This document shows, in pieces, positions 1 to 11,228 of a stretch of DNA of 64,000 nt (the stretch's first letter is position 1; each line of letters starts with the position of its first letter). A program made the translations under genes and the position numbers. The DNA comes from Sphingobacterium sp. FBM7-1 (GTDB lineage: Bacteria > Bacteroidota > Bacteroidia > Sphingobacteriales > Sphingobacteriaceae), in contig NZ_JAJEWJ010000002.1 in NCBI RefSeq assembly GCF_020687765.1, positions 124,001-188,000 on the forward strand. The letters are read 5' to 3'. The notes below the pieces were generated by a model, which was not told the origin of the DNA, ran no database searches, and was given only the letters and a program-made list of their open reading frames with translations.

Positions 1-1232
1 CCCACATCCGTTACAATAACAGCATCACCTCCCGTCAGTTCATTTAAAACTCGGATGACTTCGCCCATAGTCATAATATCTGATGTCGGATTCAGTTCAT
101 CCTGAATGACCTCCTGCACTTCTTTTTTCTCTAGTTCCCGAAATTCGGCCAACCAAGCACTATGGTCATGTTGTTGGATAAGCTGCGTAAGCAGAGGTAA
201 AGTTTCTTTGCAATCGCCCCATACCGGAACAGTGGTAGTTACATTTTTATCTATTTCTGCTGGATCAATATCCAAGTGGACGACTTTTGCTTGTTTAGCA
301 TATTTGTCTAACCGACCGGTAACGCGGTCGTCGAATCGCATCCCCACGGCAATCAATACATCGCATTCATTGGTCATGACATTTGGGGCATAGTTTCCAT
401 GCATACCCAGCATACCCACATGTAATGGATGGTCTGTTTCCAAAGCACTTAATCCCATGACAGTTGTCGCAGCCGGAAAACCACCTTTTTCGATAAAATT
501 TTTGAAATCCTGTTCGGCCTTACCTAAAATAACACCCTGTCCAAAAAGTACAAAAGGTTTTTTGGCAGCATTAATAATTTCGGCTGCTTTTTCTATATAT
601 TCTTTACGAACAATCGGCTTAGGTCTATAGCTACGCACATGATCACATTTCTCATAGCCCTTATAATCAAATAATTGTATCTGTGCGTTTTTTGTAATAT
701 CAATTAAAACTGGACCCGGACGACCGGTTTGCGCGATATAAAATGCTTTAGCCAATATGCTAGGGATCTCCGTAGCATCGGTCACCTGATAATTCCATTT
801 GGTAACCGGCGTCGTAATATTGATCACGTCTGTTTCTTGAAAAGCATCTGTTCCTAATAAGGAAGCAAACACTTGTCCCGTAATACAAACGATAGGATTG
901 CTATCAATCATTGCATCCGCTAGTCCAGTCACTAAATTAGTTGCTCCCGGACCACTTGTCGCGAAAGCCACGCCCACACGTCCAGACGTGCGCGCATAAC
1001 CTTGAGCGGCATGAACGCCACCTTGTTCATGACGGACTAAAATATGGTTCAGTTTATCGTTATAATCGTATAACGCATCGTATATAGGCATGATAGCCCC
1101 TCCTGGATAACCAAATATGGTATCTACCCCTTCTTGAATCAAAGCCTCCAATACAGCCTGCGACCCACTTAATTGGGTATTAACAGCTGTTTGTGCTTGC
1201 TCCTTTGATTCTGCTTTTTCCAGTGTACTCAT
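1..1232 (-). CDS. ilvB: Acetolactate synthase large subunit, 5' part (cut by window edge)
   Basis: This is the first of the enzymes common to valine, leucine and isoleucine synthesis: it condenses pyruvate with pyruvate or 2-oxobutyrate using thiamine diphosphate. Translation from the ATG at 1232 gives about 410 of the usual 570-590 residues, and the stop lies beyond base 1. Visible features are an N-terminal ThDP-binding domain with the GYPGGAIMPIYDAL motif, the activating Glu in the RHEQGG motif, and the ATSGPGATNLVTG loop. The central domain follows, ending near the TDVG start of the C-terminal ThDP domain. It sits 24 bp downstream of ilvD on the same strand and is almost certainly cotranscribed with ilvE-ilvD. 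The small regulatory subunit gene (ilvN) and ilvC, if linked, would lie outside the window. Confidence 0.95.
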   Translation of the reverse strand, partial: MSTLEKAESKEQAQTAVNTQLSGSQAVLEALIQEGVDTIFGYPGGAIMPIYDALYDYNDKLNHILVRHEQGGVHAAQGYARTSGRVGVAFATSGPGATNLVTGLADAMIDSNPIVCITGQVFASLLGTDAFQETDVINITTPVTKWNYQVTDATEIPSILAKAFYIAQTGRPGPVLIDITKNAQIQLFDYKGYEKCDHVRSYRPKPIVRKEYIEKAAEIINAAKKPFVLFGQGVILGKAEQDFKNFIEKGGFPAATTVMGLSALETDHPLHVGMLGMHGNYAPNVMTNECDVLIAVGMRFDDRVTGRLDKYAKQAKVVHLDIDPAEIDKNVTTTVPVWGDCKETLPLLTQLIQQHDHSAWLAEFRELEKKEVQEVIQDELNPTSDIMTMGEVIRVLNELTGGDAVIVTDV

Positions 1233-1256
1233 TTCGATAGTATTGAGGTTTTTGAT

Positions 1257-2957
1257 TTACAAATCTGTTACGCAGCCTTGTGACGCATTGGCTACGGTTT
1301 TCGCATATTTATATAACACTCCTTTGTTTACTTTTAACGCTGGTTGTTCCCAGTTTGCCCGGCGGGCAGCAATTTCTTCGTCCGATAGTTTTACGTTGAT
1401 CGTATTGTTTACCGCATCGATTTCAATAATGTCATCATCCTCCACCAGACCAATAAGACCACCCTCATAGGCCTCAGGCGTAATGTGCCCTACGACAAAC
1501 CCATGGGTTCCACCGGAGAAACGACCATCTGTAATCAAGGCTACTGATTTTCCCAATCCTGCCCCAATGATTAATGAGGTAGGCTTTAGCATTTCGGGCA
1601 TACCTGGAGCTCCTTTGGGGCCTTCATTTTTGATGACGACCACATCACCAGGTTTAACGCGACCCGAAGCAACTCCTTTTGCCAAATCTTGCTCTCCATC
1701 AAATACACGTGCGGTACCGGTAAATTTCTCGCCTTCTTTACCAGATATCTTCGCAACAGAACCCTGTTCTGCCAAGTTGCCGTACAAAATTTGAAGATGT
1801 CCTGTAGCTTTGATCGGCTTGTCTAGAGGTTGAATGATAGGTTGATTATAATCCATAATCGATTTAATACCAGCTAAATTCTCTGCAACCGTTTTTCCCG
1901 TCACCGTTAAGCAATCACCATGGATCAAACCTTCATCTAAAAGAAATCTCATGACCGCAGGCGTACCTCCGTATTGTTGTAAATCCTGCATTAAGAATTT
2001 TCCGGAAGGTTTGAAGTCCGCTAATACGGGAGTTTCATCAGACATCCGTTGGAAATCATCCGGCGTGATATCGACGCCGACTGCCTTGCCTATAGCAATA
2101 AAATGGAGGACCGCATTGGTTGAGCCACCCATAATGACAATCATTCGCATAGCGTTTTCGAAGGCTTTCCGCGTCATAATGTCGGTAGGCTTAATGTCTC
2201 TTTCCAAGAGGATGTGCATGTATTTTCCTACCTCCAAACACTCTTTCTTTTTTTCTTCGGATATGGCTGGGTTAGAAGAGGAATATGGTAAACTCATCCC
2301 TAGAGCCTCGATCGCCGAAGCCATCGTATTTGCCGTATACATTCCTCCACACGCACCAGCGCCTGGGCAAGTATGACGGATCACGCCATCATAATCTTCA
2401 TCAGAAATAGTACCTGCAATTTTTTTACCTAACGCTTCAAATGCAGATACGATATTTAATTCTTCGCCTTTATAGTGACCTGGTGCGATCGTTCCTCCGT
2501 AGACCATAATAGCCGGCCGGTTTAATCTACCCATCGCCATAATAGCGCCTGGCATGTTTTTGTCACAACCAGGAATAGCGACCACACCGTCATAATATTG
2601 ACCGCCACAGATGGTTTCTATACTATCTGCAATGACATCCCGTGACACCAGCGAATAGCGCATCCCTTCTGTACCGTTGCTCATGCCATCACTTACACCG
2701 ATTGTACCAAAAGTGAGTCCCACTAAATCGTTGCTCCAGATACCCTGTTTTACCAACTGAGCCAGATCGTTCAAGTGCATGTTACAGGTATTTCCGTCAT
2801 ACCCCATAGAGGCAATACCTACTTGCGCTTTATCCATATCGGCATCCGTAAGCCCGATACCATACAACATGGCTTTTGCCGCAGGCTGTGTTTCATCTTG
2901 TGTAAAGATGCGACTGTACTTGTTCATAACACTTTTTTTGTCAGATGATGACTTCAT
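1257..2957 (-). CDS. ilvD: Dihydroxy-acid dehydratase
   Basis: Dehydrates 2,3-dihydroxy-3-methylbutanoate and its methylpentanoate homologue to the 2-oxo acids of the valine and isoleucine pathways, using an Fe-S cluster and Mg. The cluster cysteines are visible in [16 protein letters not shown] and [16 protein letters not shown]; the C-terminal [13 protein letters not shown] motif is also intact. The longest frame has 566 residues and starts inside the last codons of ilvE (17-bp overlap). A second ATG at 2927 gives a protein beginning [10 protein letters not shown], which matches the usual start of the family better and removes the overlap, so I slightly prefer 1257-2927. Neither start has a Shine-Dalgarno sequence, as is normal in this phylum. 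It is the middle gene of ilvE-ilvD-ilvB. Confidence 0.95.
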   Translation of the reverse strand: MKSSSDKKSVMNKYSRIFTQDETQPAAKAMLYGIGLTDADMDKAQVGIASMGYDGNTCNMHLNDLAQLVKQGIWSNDLVGLTFGTIGVSDGMSNGTEGMRYSLVSRDVIADSIETICGGQYYDGVVAIPGCDKNMPGAIMAMGRLNRPAIMVYGGTIAPGHYKGEELNIVSAFEALGKKIAGTISDEDYDGVIRHTCPGAGACGGMYTANTMASAIEALGMSLPYSSSNPAISEEKKKECLEVGKYMHILLERDIKPTDIMTRKAFENAMRMIVIMGGSTNAVLHFIAIGKAVGVDITPDDFQRMSDETPVLADFKPSGKFLMQDLQQYGGTPAVMRFLLDEGLIHGDCLTVTGKTVAENLAGIKSIMDYNQPIIQPLDKPIKATGHLQILYGNLAEQGSVAKISGKEGEKFTGTARVFDGEQDLAKGVASGRVKPGDVVVIKNEGPKGAPGMPEMLKPTSLIIGAGLGKSVALITDGRFSGGTHGFVVGHITPEAYEGGLIGLVEDDDIIEIDAVNNTINVKLSDEEIAARRANWEQPALKVNKGVLYKYAKTVANASQGCVTDL

Positions 2958-3831
2958 AATTCTCTTCTTCTAAAACTAACTGTTTATATTTTCGCTGGAT
3001 GGAAGCGCCAATAGTATGCTCCCAATCTTCTTTGTATACAATACCATCCACCTCTTTAATTCCAATGATTTCTGCCGCGGTACCACATAAAAATGCACTA
3101 TCTGCGTCCTGGACATCTTTAATAGTAAGATTTTTCTCAATTACCTCAATATGTAGGTGTCTGCACAAATCTATTACTGTTTTGCGGGTGATTCCCGGAA
3201 ATATATTACCAAGAGGTGGGGTGTAAAGCTTATGTCCCTTTTCAATAAATAAGTTCTCACTAGATGCCTGCGCTAAAAAACCATTGTGATCCAACATTAA
3301 AGCCTCATCAAACCCTTCGCGAATAGCTTCTGTCGATGCTAGAATTGCATTGATATATTGACCCGACACTTTTGCCTCTATATGAAAAGACTTTGGATGA
3401 AGACGTTGAACCTTAGAAGTGCACACACGAAGCAAGTTCTGTCCCAAATATGGACCCCATTCCCAAGCTGCGATCATGATATGGGCATCTTTCGCCGAGG
3501 TAAGATGCATATTCGAACCAGAGAAAACCAAAGGACGAATATATGCGGCACGTAGATTGTTTGCTTCTAATAACGCGTAAGATTTTTCAATCAAATGCTG
3601 ATTGTTCCATAGGTAGGGGAGATTGATAGCTTCACAAGAGCGCTGTAAACGCGCGAAATGTTCCTCTGCTTTGAAAATTCTAGTTCCGTGATGCGTGCTG
3701 TAAGCTCTTAGCCCTTCGAAGGCACTATAACCGTAATGCAGCGACTGACCGAATAAATCTATTCCGGCGTCTGTGGCTTTCACAAAATCCCCATCCAAAT
3801 AAATGTACGTGTCTTGATTATAATACTGCAT
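2941..3831 (-). CDS. ilvE: Branched-chain amino acid aminotransferase
   Basis: A PLP-dependent fold-type IV aminotransferase that carries out the last step of leucine, isoleucine and valine synthesis. The 296-residue length is normal for the class. Typical sequence includes [14 protein letters not shown] near the N-terminus, the probable PLP lysine in [13 protein letters not shown], and the phosphate-binding stretches [10 protein letters not shown] and [12 protein letters not shown]. It is the first gene of the ilvE-ilvD-ilvB run. On the minus strand upstream, a TTG-N20-TACCTTG arrangement at about 3860-3890 is a weak candidate promoter, which would leave a leader of about 25-30 nt. Confidence 0.95.
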   Translation of the reverse strand: MQYYNQDTYIYLDGDFVKATDAGIDLFGQSLHYGYSAFEGLRAYSTHHGTRIFKAEEHFARLQRSCEAINLPYLWNNQHLIEKSYALLEANNLRAAYIRPLVFSGSNMHLTSAKDAHIMIAAWEWGPYLGQNLLRVCTSKVQRLHPKSFHIEAKVSGQYINAILASTEAIREGFDEALMLDHNGFLAQASSENLFIEKGHKLYTPPLGNIFPGITRKTVIDLCRHLHIEVIEKNLTIKDVQDADSAFLCGTAAEIIGIKEVDGIVYKEDWEHTIGASIQRKYKQLVLEEENYEVII

Positions 3832-4090
3832 ACTGATCCCTTCCGTTTCGCTATGCTCAAGGTAAGGCTATTAACAATTTATTACAATAGCAAAAACAGG
3901 AAATTTGAAAAAGTTTATTGTTTTGATATTACTATTTGTGCAAAATATTATTCTGGCTTATATTTTTATAGTGGTTTTAAATTTTAGTGTAGATAGACTC
4001 GAATTAAAATCGGTATAGTTTTTAGAAAATGTAATTTTCGCTGATAAGCTCTAAATTCTTCTTAAAAAGGGGAGAAGCTAGCCGAAAGTT
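3832..4090. other. Intergenic region upstream of ilvE
   Basis: AT-rich and without a convincing open frame. It holds the ilvE leader and promoter side and ends at the atpC terminator. I looked for a T-box, a leucine-rich leader peptide or another attenuator for the ilv genes and saw none. Confidence 0.5.
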
Positions 4091-4126
4091 AGAAAAAAAT
4101 AGCCCACAGTTAGAAACTGTGGGCTA
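4091..4126 (-). terminator. Rho-independent terminator of the atpD-atpC operon
   Basis: A perfect 12-bp stem (TAGCCCACAGTT at 4100-4111 pairing with 4115-4126) has a 3-base loop. On the minus strand it is followed by seven T. It lies 27 bp after the atpC stop. Confidence 0.9.
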
Positions 4127-4153
4127 CCTTATTTAGAGGTGTTTTTTAACTTA

Positions 4154-4426
4154 TTATTCTTCGACGATTCCCTCTGCTAAAACCGTAATATTATTATCCT
4201 TTGCTTCGACGACGCCACCCTTGATAACAAAAACAGTGTGACCTTGTGTACTTCGAATAATAACTTTTCCATCTTCTAAAGTAGATACGATTGGAGCGTG
4301 ATCCTGCAAGATTTGAAAGGAACCAGCGCTGCCTGGTACCGTCACCGCCGTGGCGTCACCTTCGTAAGCTAATTTATCTGGAGTAATGATTGTTAGTTTC
4401 ATGTTCGTAATATCTACACTTTGCAC
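4154..4426 (-). CDS. atpC: F1F0 ATP synthase epsilon subunit
   Basis: The epsilon subunit of the F1 central stalk couples rotation to catalysis. The frame codes 90 residues. The second ATG (codon 9, base 4402) gives the typical start MKLTIITPDK and an 82-residue protein, and I prefer it. Only the N-terminal beta-sandwich is present (AVTVPGSAGSFQILQDHAPI); the inhibitory C-terminal helical hairpin of the E. coli protein is missing, which is normal for Bacteroidota. It directly follows atpD. The rest of the F-ATPase genes must lie elsewhere, as is common in this phylum. Confidence 0.95.
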   Translation of the reverse strand: MQSVDITNMKLTIITPDKLAYEGDATAVTVPGSAGSFQILQDHAPIVSTLEDGKVIIRSTQGHTVFVIKGGVVEAKDNNITVLAEGIVEE

Positions 4427-4437
4427 GGTGTGCTTAA

Positions 4438-5958
<1,521 letters not shown>

Positions 5959-6008
5959 TTATTAATCAATTTACAGCGGATGTTTTAATACATCCGTATT
6001 TTGGAATG

Positions 6009-6039
6009 CAAAAATAAGCTATATCTTATTAAAAGCAAA
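6009..6039 (-). promoter_or_regulatory. Consensus Bacteroidota promoter of atpD-atpC
   Basis: On the minus strand TTTG (6036-6039) is followed by exactly 19 bases and TATTTTTG (6009-6016). This is a perfect match to the TTTG-N19-TAnnTTTG signature of the primary sigma factor in this phylum. The expected transcript start leaves a leader of about 60 nt before atpD. Confidence 0.8.
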
Positions 6040-6084
6040 ACGCTTAATCGTAAATTTTTTTATTGCTTCCTCATTGAAACGATA

Positions 6085-6681
6085 TTAAGTGTTCCGCTTC
6101 ATCTGTTCATCCAGTAATTGGCGTTTAAGTTGTTGTTCCTTTTCTAAGGATTTTTTGCGCAATGCCTGAAGCTCTTCCTGCAGCTGATCTGAAGTCTTTT
6201 TAAACTCATTCGTGTCCACTTTTGCTTTCCTAAAGGAAGCTAACGTGATCAGAAACGCTAGTACAAAAACAATGATAATACTCCATACCATCGTGTGGTA
6301 CGACCCTTTCGCAAAATCGATACCTAGAAATGAAATGGTATTTGTTTTATGCTGTTCGGCTTGTAGAGCAGTGTCTAATGTCGTTACCGAATCCCTTAAA
6401 GCGTTGATTGTACCTGTTGAAGACGATGAATTTGATTTAAGTGTCGCAATCTCATTTCGGTAATGCGTTATAGAATCCAAGACATTCCTTCGCACAATCT
6501 CTAGATTCGTTTTTCGAATAAGCTTAAAGTCGGCATTTTGGGATCTTGATAAATTATTCAGGTTGTTGAATTGTTCGTTTAGCGTACCTTCTTGAATGGC
6601 ATAAGGCAACATCCGTTTGTTTTGTCCGAAAAGTGTAAGTGACGACATGATACAAGCTAAAAACAAGAGATTTTTTAACAT
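6085..6681 (-). CDS. Membrane-anchored coiled-coil protein of unknown function
   Basis: The function is not known to me. The 198-residue protein has a signal peptide (cleavage expected after SSLTLFGQ), a polar region with short coiled-coil propensity, and one transmembrane segment (WSIIIVFVLAFLITLA, near residues 132-148). A charged C-terminal coiled coil follows (DQLQEELQALRKKSLEKEQQ). Similar small proteins in Flavobacteria and Sphingobacteria are often mislabelled tRNA (guanine-N1)-methyltransferase; nothing here supports a methyltransferase fold. It stands alone between the atp promoter and the divergent pectin island. Confidence 0.75.
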   Translation of the reverse strand: MLKNLLFLACIMSSLTLFGQNKRMLPYAIQEGTLNEQFNNLNNLSRSQNADFKLIRKTNLEIVRRNVLDSITHYRNEIATLKSNSSSSTGTINALRDSVTTLDTALQAEQHKTNTISFLGIDFAKGSYHTMVWSIIIVFVLAFLITLASFRKAKVDTNEFKKTSDQLQEELQALRKKSLEKEQQLKRQLLDEQMKRNT

Positions 6682-6928
6682 AAGTTTTGAAATAACTAAA
6701 AATAATACGGCTTCATAGATGAAACGCTAAAGGTGGAAAATAAATAAGGGATTTGCAAAAAAATAAATAATTAGGCGAAAAGAAATGTACAATTATAAAG
6801 ATGTTTACTGTAGTATTTTCTCCTCCATTTTGTGTAACGGACGTGTTATAAAAGGACGAGATGATAATATTGTGTAGTAATAAGATAATTATACAGAGGA
6901 AAAATTGCAATTTTAATAGTTGTTTTGA

Positions 6929-9682
6929 ATGATGAAGTTTTTTGTGAAATATATTTTAGCGCTCTGTGTATGGGGGCTATTTACTTGGAATGCTTGGGGC
7001 GCGACGCCGATACGCGTGTTATACACTGAGGAAGCTGTTTCGAACACCCAACGCTTACAATATGCGGTGGCTAAAATGGTCGATGCCACGGGGGAAAAGT
7101 CTACGGAGTTTCGGTTTGGTGAAACTTCTCTACATCAGGGAGACCTACTGTTGGGCGTTCTCGGAACCTCGGAGCGATGGACTGAACTGATCCCAACCAC
7201 TTTATTGGAAGGTTTGGAAGGTGCAGAATCCTTTATTGTGTATAGAAAGGAAGCAGGGGCGCCGTTGATTATCGTCGGGAAAGACGAGAGTGGCCTTCTC
7301 TACGGTTGTGAAGAAGCGCTTAAAAATGAATTTTATACGGATAAGCCCGTTACGTATAGCGATGCCCCAGAAATGGTTCTTCGTGGTACAGCTATTGGCT
7401 TGCAGAAAACGGAGTACTTACCTGGGCGTGATGTTTATGAGTACCCCTATACCGAATCGTTGTTCCCTTGGTTCTATGATAAAGAACTATGGAAGCAGTA
7501 TTTAGATATGATGCTCGAGAATCGGTACAATACGTTGTATTTGTGGAACGGCCATCCTTTCTCATCCCTAGTGAAACTAAAAGATTATCCCTACGCGTTG
7601 GAGGTGGACGAAGAAACTTTTGCAAAAAACGAAGAAATTTATCGTTTTCTAACCGAAGAAGCCAATAAGCGCGGAATATGGGTCATTCAAATGTTTTATA
7701 ACATTTTATTGCCGAAACCTTTTGCAGATCATCACGGGTTGAAAACCCAAGAGAGAAATCGGGTAATTACGCCATTAATTTCCGATTATACGCGTAAATC
7801 GATCGCTGCGTTCGTTGAAAAATATCCAAATGTAGGGTTGTTGGTCACTTTGGGCGAAGCAATGGAGGGGGTAGGTCAGGACGATATCGACTGGTTTACC
7901 AAAACTATTATTCCAGGAGTAAAAGACGGCTTGCAAGCTGTTGGGAATACGGTAGAACCCCCTATTATTTTGCGTGCACATGACACGGATGCACCTGCGG
8001 TTATGAAAGCGGCTCTCCCTATTTATAAAAATTTATATACCACCGCTAAATTTAACGGTGAAGCGCTAACGACCTATGAGACACGAGGGAAATGGGCAGA
8101 GTTACATCAGACACTAGGTAGTATTGGTACGGTCCATATACAAAATGTACATATTCTAGCTAATTTGGAGCCCTTTCGTTACGCGGCCCCCGATTTTATA
8201 CAGAAATCTGTACAATCTATGCATGATATACATTTCTCTAACGGTCTTCATTTATACCCGCAAGCATCCTATTGGGATTGGCCTTATACGGCAGATAAAG
8301 CAGATAAGCGATTATTGCAGGTAGAAAGAGACTGGATGTGGTATAAAGCGTGGGCACGCTACGCGTGGAAAGCAGCCCGTCCCGAGCAAGAAGAGCAGGT
8401 CTATTGGGCAGCACAATTAAGCGCATATTACGGAATTTCGGAAACACAGAGCACGGCGCTGTTGCTGGCATTAGATGAAATAGGCGAGATATCTCCCAAA
8501 ATTCTACGCCGTTTCGGAATTACGGACGGTAATCGGCAAACATCCTCGTTAGGTATGCTTATGACTCAGCTTATTAACCCTTATCGTTATGGACTCTTTA
8601 CGCTATTGTACGAATCAGAAGCTCCCGAAGGGGAAATGATTATTGATTATGCAGAAAAGCAGTTCAAGGGCGAATCGCATGTCGGCGAAACACCGATTCG
8701 GGTGGCAGATGAGATTGTACGGCACGCTAATAAAGCCGTCCAAGCTATTCAAGGTATGCAGCAAGCAGCGAACAGAAATCAAGCGGAGTTTCAGCGTTTA
8801 ATCAACGATATTTACATTCATCAAGCCTTGGCCGAGCATTATAGCTTCAAAGTTAAAGCTGCAATTCAACTGTTAGGTTATAAGTACACGCAAGATGTGG
8901 AGTCGTTGCGAAAAGCACTGCCTGATTTCCGGCAAAGTGTAGTCGCTTATAAAAAACTGACGACATTAACCACCGATAGCTATTTATATGCGAATAGTAT
9001 GCAAACAAAACAGCGCAAAATTCCGATGCGCGGAGCCGATGCTACCTTCAAACATTGGAACGAGATGTTGCCCGTATTCGAAACGGAGTTACAAAACTTT
9101 GAATGGTCGATAGATTCGCTGGTAGCCACAGTCGGCCAACCCAAAGAAGAGCGTCAGTACCTCCGTGATAAAGCGGTGGAAGTGAAAGCCGATGTCTCTT
9201 ATGCTGTTTTAAAGAAGGGGGCGAAGCTGCATTTAGATCAAGAGTTAGTTGTTACCCATCTGGCCAACGAACTGGAAGGTATGAAAGCAGTTATGATTAA
9301 CTCGGAAGAACAGAAGCTCTACGGTACAACCCTACCGTTCGAAAGTGATCAGCCCGTAAAGGTTTTGGTAGGCTATTTTAATAACCCCGATAAAGTATTC
9401 GCGCCTAAGCCGGTATTGGAGATCGATGCATCCGCTAACGATTATGGACAGGCAGAAGCCAAGATTCGCAATGCCCTGCGTGTGCAATATATGCCCGTGT
9501 TAGATATTCACACCTATTCCTTTCCGAAAGGGAAGAATGAGCTGAAAATACCAAAGGGAGAAGCATTGATTCTTGGGTTTGTCGCGGATGATGAGCTTCA
9601 ACATGCTTATAATGCAGATGTCGATAACCAAGGCGATGATATGGACGACCTCTTCGGTTATTATGAGGAAACTAAACTGTAA
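6929..9682 (+). CDS. Secreted GH138-like alpha-galacturonidase candidate
   Basis: This 917-residue exported hydrolase (signal peptide ending near FTWNAWG) opens the first enzyme operon. It has an N-terminal alpha/beta domain as in GH67 and GH20 proteins (to about residue 140). A TIM-barrel-like region follows (about 150-480; YSDAPEMVLRG, MLENRYNTLYLWNGHPF), then long helices and a C-terminal beta domain. Two acidic candidates sit in LVTLGEAMEG (Glu310) and KFNGEALT (Glu378). The length, this pair and the pectin neighbours recall GH138, the RG-II chain A alpha-galacturonidase; I remember a catalytic Glu pair about 67 residues apart in that family but cannot confirm it. GH67- or GH115-like alpha-glucuronidase is the alternative. 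The gap to the next gene is 10 bp. Confidence 0.55.
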   Translation: MMKFFVKYILALCVWGLFTWNAWGATPIRVLYTEEAVSNTQRLQYAVAKMVDATGEKSTEFRFGETSLHQGDLLLGVLGTSERWTELIPTTLLEGLEGAESFIVYRKEAGAPLIIVGKDESGLLYGCEEALKNEFYTDKPVTYSDAPEMVLRGTAIGLQKTEYLPGRDVYEYPYTESLFPWFYDKELWKQYLDMMLENRYNTLYLWNGHPFSSLVKLKDYPYALEVDEETFAKNEEIYRFLTEEANKRGIWVIQMFYNILLPKPFADHHGLKTQERNRVITPLISDYTRKSIAAFVEKYPNVGLLVTLGEAMEGVGQDDIDWFTKTIIPGVKDGLQAVGNTVEPPIILRAHDTDAPAVMKAALPIYKNLYTTAKFNGEALTTYETRGKWAELHQTLGSIGTVHIQNVHILANLEPFRYAAPDFIQKSVQSMHDIHFSNGLHLYPQASYWDWPYTADKADKRLLQVERDWMWYKAWARYAWKAARPEQEEQVYWAAQLSAYYGISETQSTALLLALDEIGEISPKILRRFGITDGNRQTSSLGMLMTQLINPYRYGLFTLLYESEAPEGEMIIDYAEKQFKGESHVGETPIRVADEIVRHANKAVQAIQGMQQAANRNQAEFQRLINDIYIHQALAEHYSFKVKAAIQLLGYKYTQDVESLRKALPDFRQSVVAYKKLTTLTTDSYLYANSMQTKQRKIPMRGADATFKHWNEMLPVFETELQNFEWSIDSLVATVGQPKEERQYLRDKAVEVKADVSYAVLKKGAKLHLDQELVVTHLANELEGMKAVMINSEEQKLYGTTLPFESDQPVKVLVGYFNNPDKVFAPKPVLEIDASANDYGQAEAKIRNALRVQYMPVLDIHTYSFPKGKNELKIPKGEALILGFVADDELQHAYNADVDNQGDDMDDLFGYYEETKL

Positions 9683-9692
9683 TAGAATAACA

Positions 9693-11228
9693 ATGACGAT
9701 AAACAAACTTGCAAGTATGCTCCTGCTCCTAATTCCGGGGACATTAGCTGCACAGGGAAACCTGAACACGAAGCTTGAGAGCTATGTTGATAAATTTAAT
9801 AGTCAGGACAACGAGGCTGTTATTAACAAGATTGATAATAAAAGCGCTGCAGCATGGATGAAAGATAACATCCCTTTGTTTGCCTGTCCAGACAGTGCAA
9901 TAGAAGAAACCTATTATTTCCGCTGGTGGTCTTATCGAAAACACATTAAAGAAACGCCGGAGGGAACGATTGTAACGGAGTTCATTGAGCCGGTATCGCA
10001 TGCCGGAAAGTATAATTCCATTAGTTGTGCATTAGGACATCATATTTATGAAGGAAGGTGGCTGCGGAATAGCGATTTCCTGAAAGAGTATGTCGACTTT
10101 TTTCTCTACCATGCGGATGAAGGTGAAACGAGACCCCGCTTTCACCAGTTCAGCTCTTGGTTACCTGATGCCCTGCTCGCCTATCATATGGTGGAAGACG
10201 ACGAGAAGTACCTTCTTGAACGCTTGAATGATCTGGATAAGGATTATTTGAAATGGGAAGAAGAACGCCAACTACCGAGTGGCCTATTTTGGCAGCATGA
10301 TGTCAAAGACGGTATGGAAGAGTCTGTATCGGGAGGGCGGCACGTAGAAAACCGGCGTCCGACCATTAATAGCTACATGTACGCAAATGCCCGCGCATTA
10401 TCGACGATGGCCAAGATGGCAGGCAATGATAGCTTAAAGCGAAATTACGATACAAAAGCGGCGCATTTACAGACGCTCCTATTGGATTCGCTCTGGGATG
10501 AGAAGGATAGCTTCTTTAAAACCGGTTTGGAATCCGGAGAGTTGCATTCGGCGCGCGAAGCGATCGGTTTCATCCCTTGGGGGTTTTATGCTGTACCCGA
10601 TAAGCGTATGTACGCAGAAGCCTGGTTACAAGTGATTGATACCGCTGGGTTTAAAGCTCCTTGGGGCTTGACAACCGCAGAACGTAGAGAACCTACCTTC
10701 CGTACACGTGGATCAGGACACAGCTGCGAATGGGATGGTGCGATATGGCCTTTCGCGAGTAGTCAGACATTGCGAGGTATGGCTAATTTCCTAGCGGATT
10801 ACAAGCAAGGCAAACAGATTACGAAAGCTGATTTTTACGAAGCGGTTCAGCAATATGCCGCCTCTCATGTGATGGATGGTAAGGCATATATTGGTGAATA
10901 CCAAGATGAGGTGACCGGCTTCTGGCTCAAAGGGGATAATCCACGTAGTAAATTTTATAATCATTCCACATTTGCAGATGTTATTATCCAAGATCTAGTT
11001 GGATTTAAACCACAGCTAGACAACAGTTTCGAATTAAAGCCGCTTATCCCAGAAGAGCAGTGGGATTATTTTACCCTACAGGGCGTGCCTTACAAGAATA
11101 AAATTGTGGATCTCTATTGGGATGCCGATGGCAGCAAGTACGGAAAAGGAAAAGGATTAACGGTATATGCAGACGGTAAACGTGTGGCACAATCAAAAAA
11201 ATTGAAATCGATAAAAGTTAAATTATAA
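9693..11228 (+). CDS. Secreted alpha/alpha-barrel hydrolase (MGH1/GH63-like)
   Basis: I chose the ATG at 9693, not the longer frame that begins inside the upstream gene, because it follows that gene by 10 bp and gives a clean signal peptide (LASMLLLLIPGTLAAQ). The protein has 511 residues. The sequence is that of an alpha/alpha six-fold barrel of the trehalase, GH63 and mannosylglycerate-hydrolase type. It contains aromatic helices, NSYMYANARAL, and a late GSGHSCEWDGAIWPFASSQ motif with the typical acidic residue before WPF; FYNHSTFADVIIQDLVG is near the end. Candidate acids lie in QHDVKDGMEES and CEWDGA. The substrate is unknown; by context it is a pectin side-chain sugar. Its stop overlaps the next start (TAATG). 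Confidence 0.6.
   Translation: MTINKLASMLLLLIPGTLAAQGNLNTKLESYVDKFNSQDNEAVINKIDNKSAAAWMKDNIPLFACPDSAIEETYYFRWWSYRKHIKETPEGTIVTEFIEPVSHAGKYNSISCALGHHIYEGRWLRNSDFLKEYVDFFLYHADEGETRPRFHQFSSWLPDALLAYHMVEDDEKYLLERLNDLDKDYLKWEEERQLPSGLFWQHDVKDGMEESVSGGRHVENRRPTINSYMYANARALSTMAKMAGNDSLKRNYDTKAAHLQTLLLDSLWDEKDSFFKTGLESGELHSAREAIGFIPWGFYAVPDKRMYAEAWLQVIDTAGFKAPWGLTTAERREPTFRTRGSGHSCEWDGAIWPFASSQTLRGMANFLADYKQGKQITKADFYEAVQQYAASHVMDGKAYIGEYQDEVTGFWLKGDNPRSKFYNHSTFADVIIQDLVGFKPQLDNSFELKPLIPEEQWDYFTLQGVPYKNKIVDLYWDADGSKYGKGKGLTVYADGKRVAQSKKLKSIKVKL

Noticed and set aside
3832..4153. T-box or leader-peptide attenuator before ilvE
   Set aside because: No specifier stem, no run of branched-chain codons and no paired terminator/antiterminator on the ilv side; the only hairpin belongs to atpC.
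6085..6681. tRNA (guanine-N1)-methyltransferase label for the coiled-coil membrane protein
   Set aside because: There is no knotted methyltransferase fold or SAM motif; the protein is a signal peptide, one membrane helix and coiled coils.
6713..6910. 65-codon minus-strand frame opposite the leader of the first enzyme operon
   Set aside because: It starts with a non-ATG codon, has low-complexity hydrophobic composition and lies in the AT-rich divergent region; no support as a gene.
9573..9692. Upstream extension of the alpha/alpha-barrel hydrolase into the preceding gene
   Set aside because: The extension has no export signal and overlaps the real C-terminus; the ATG at 9693 gives a clean signal peptide.
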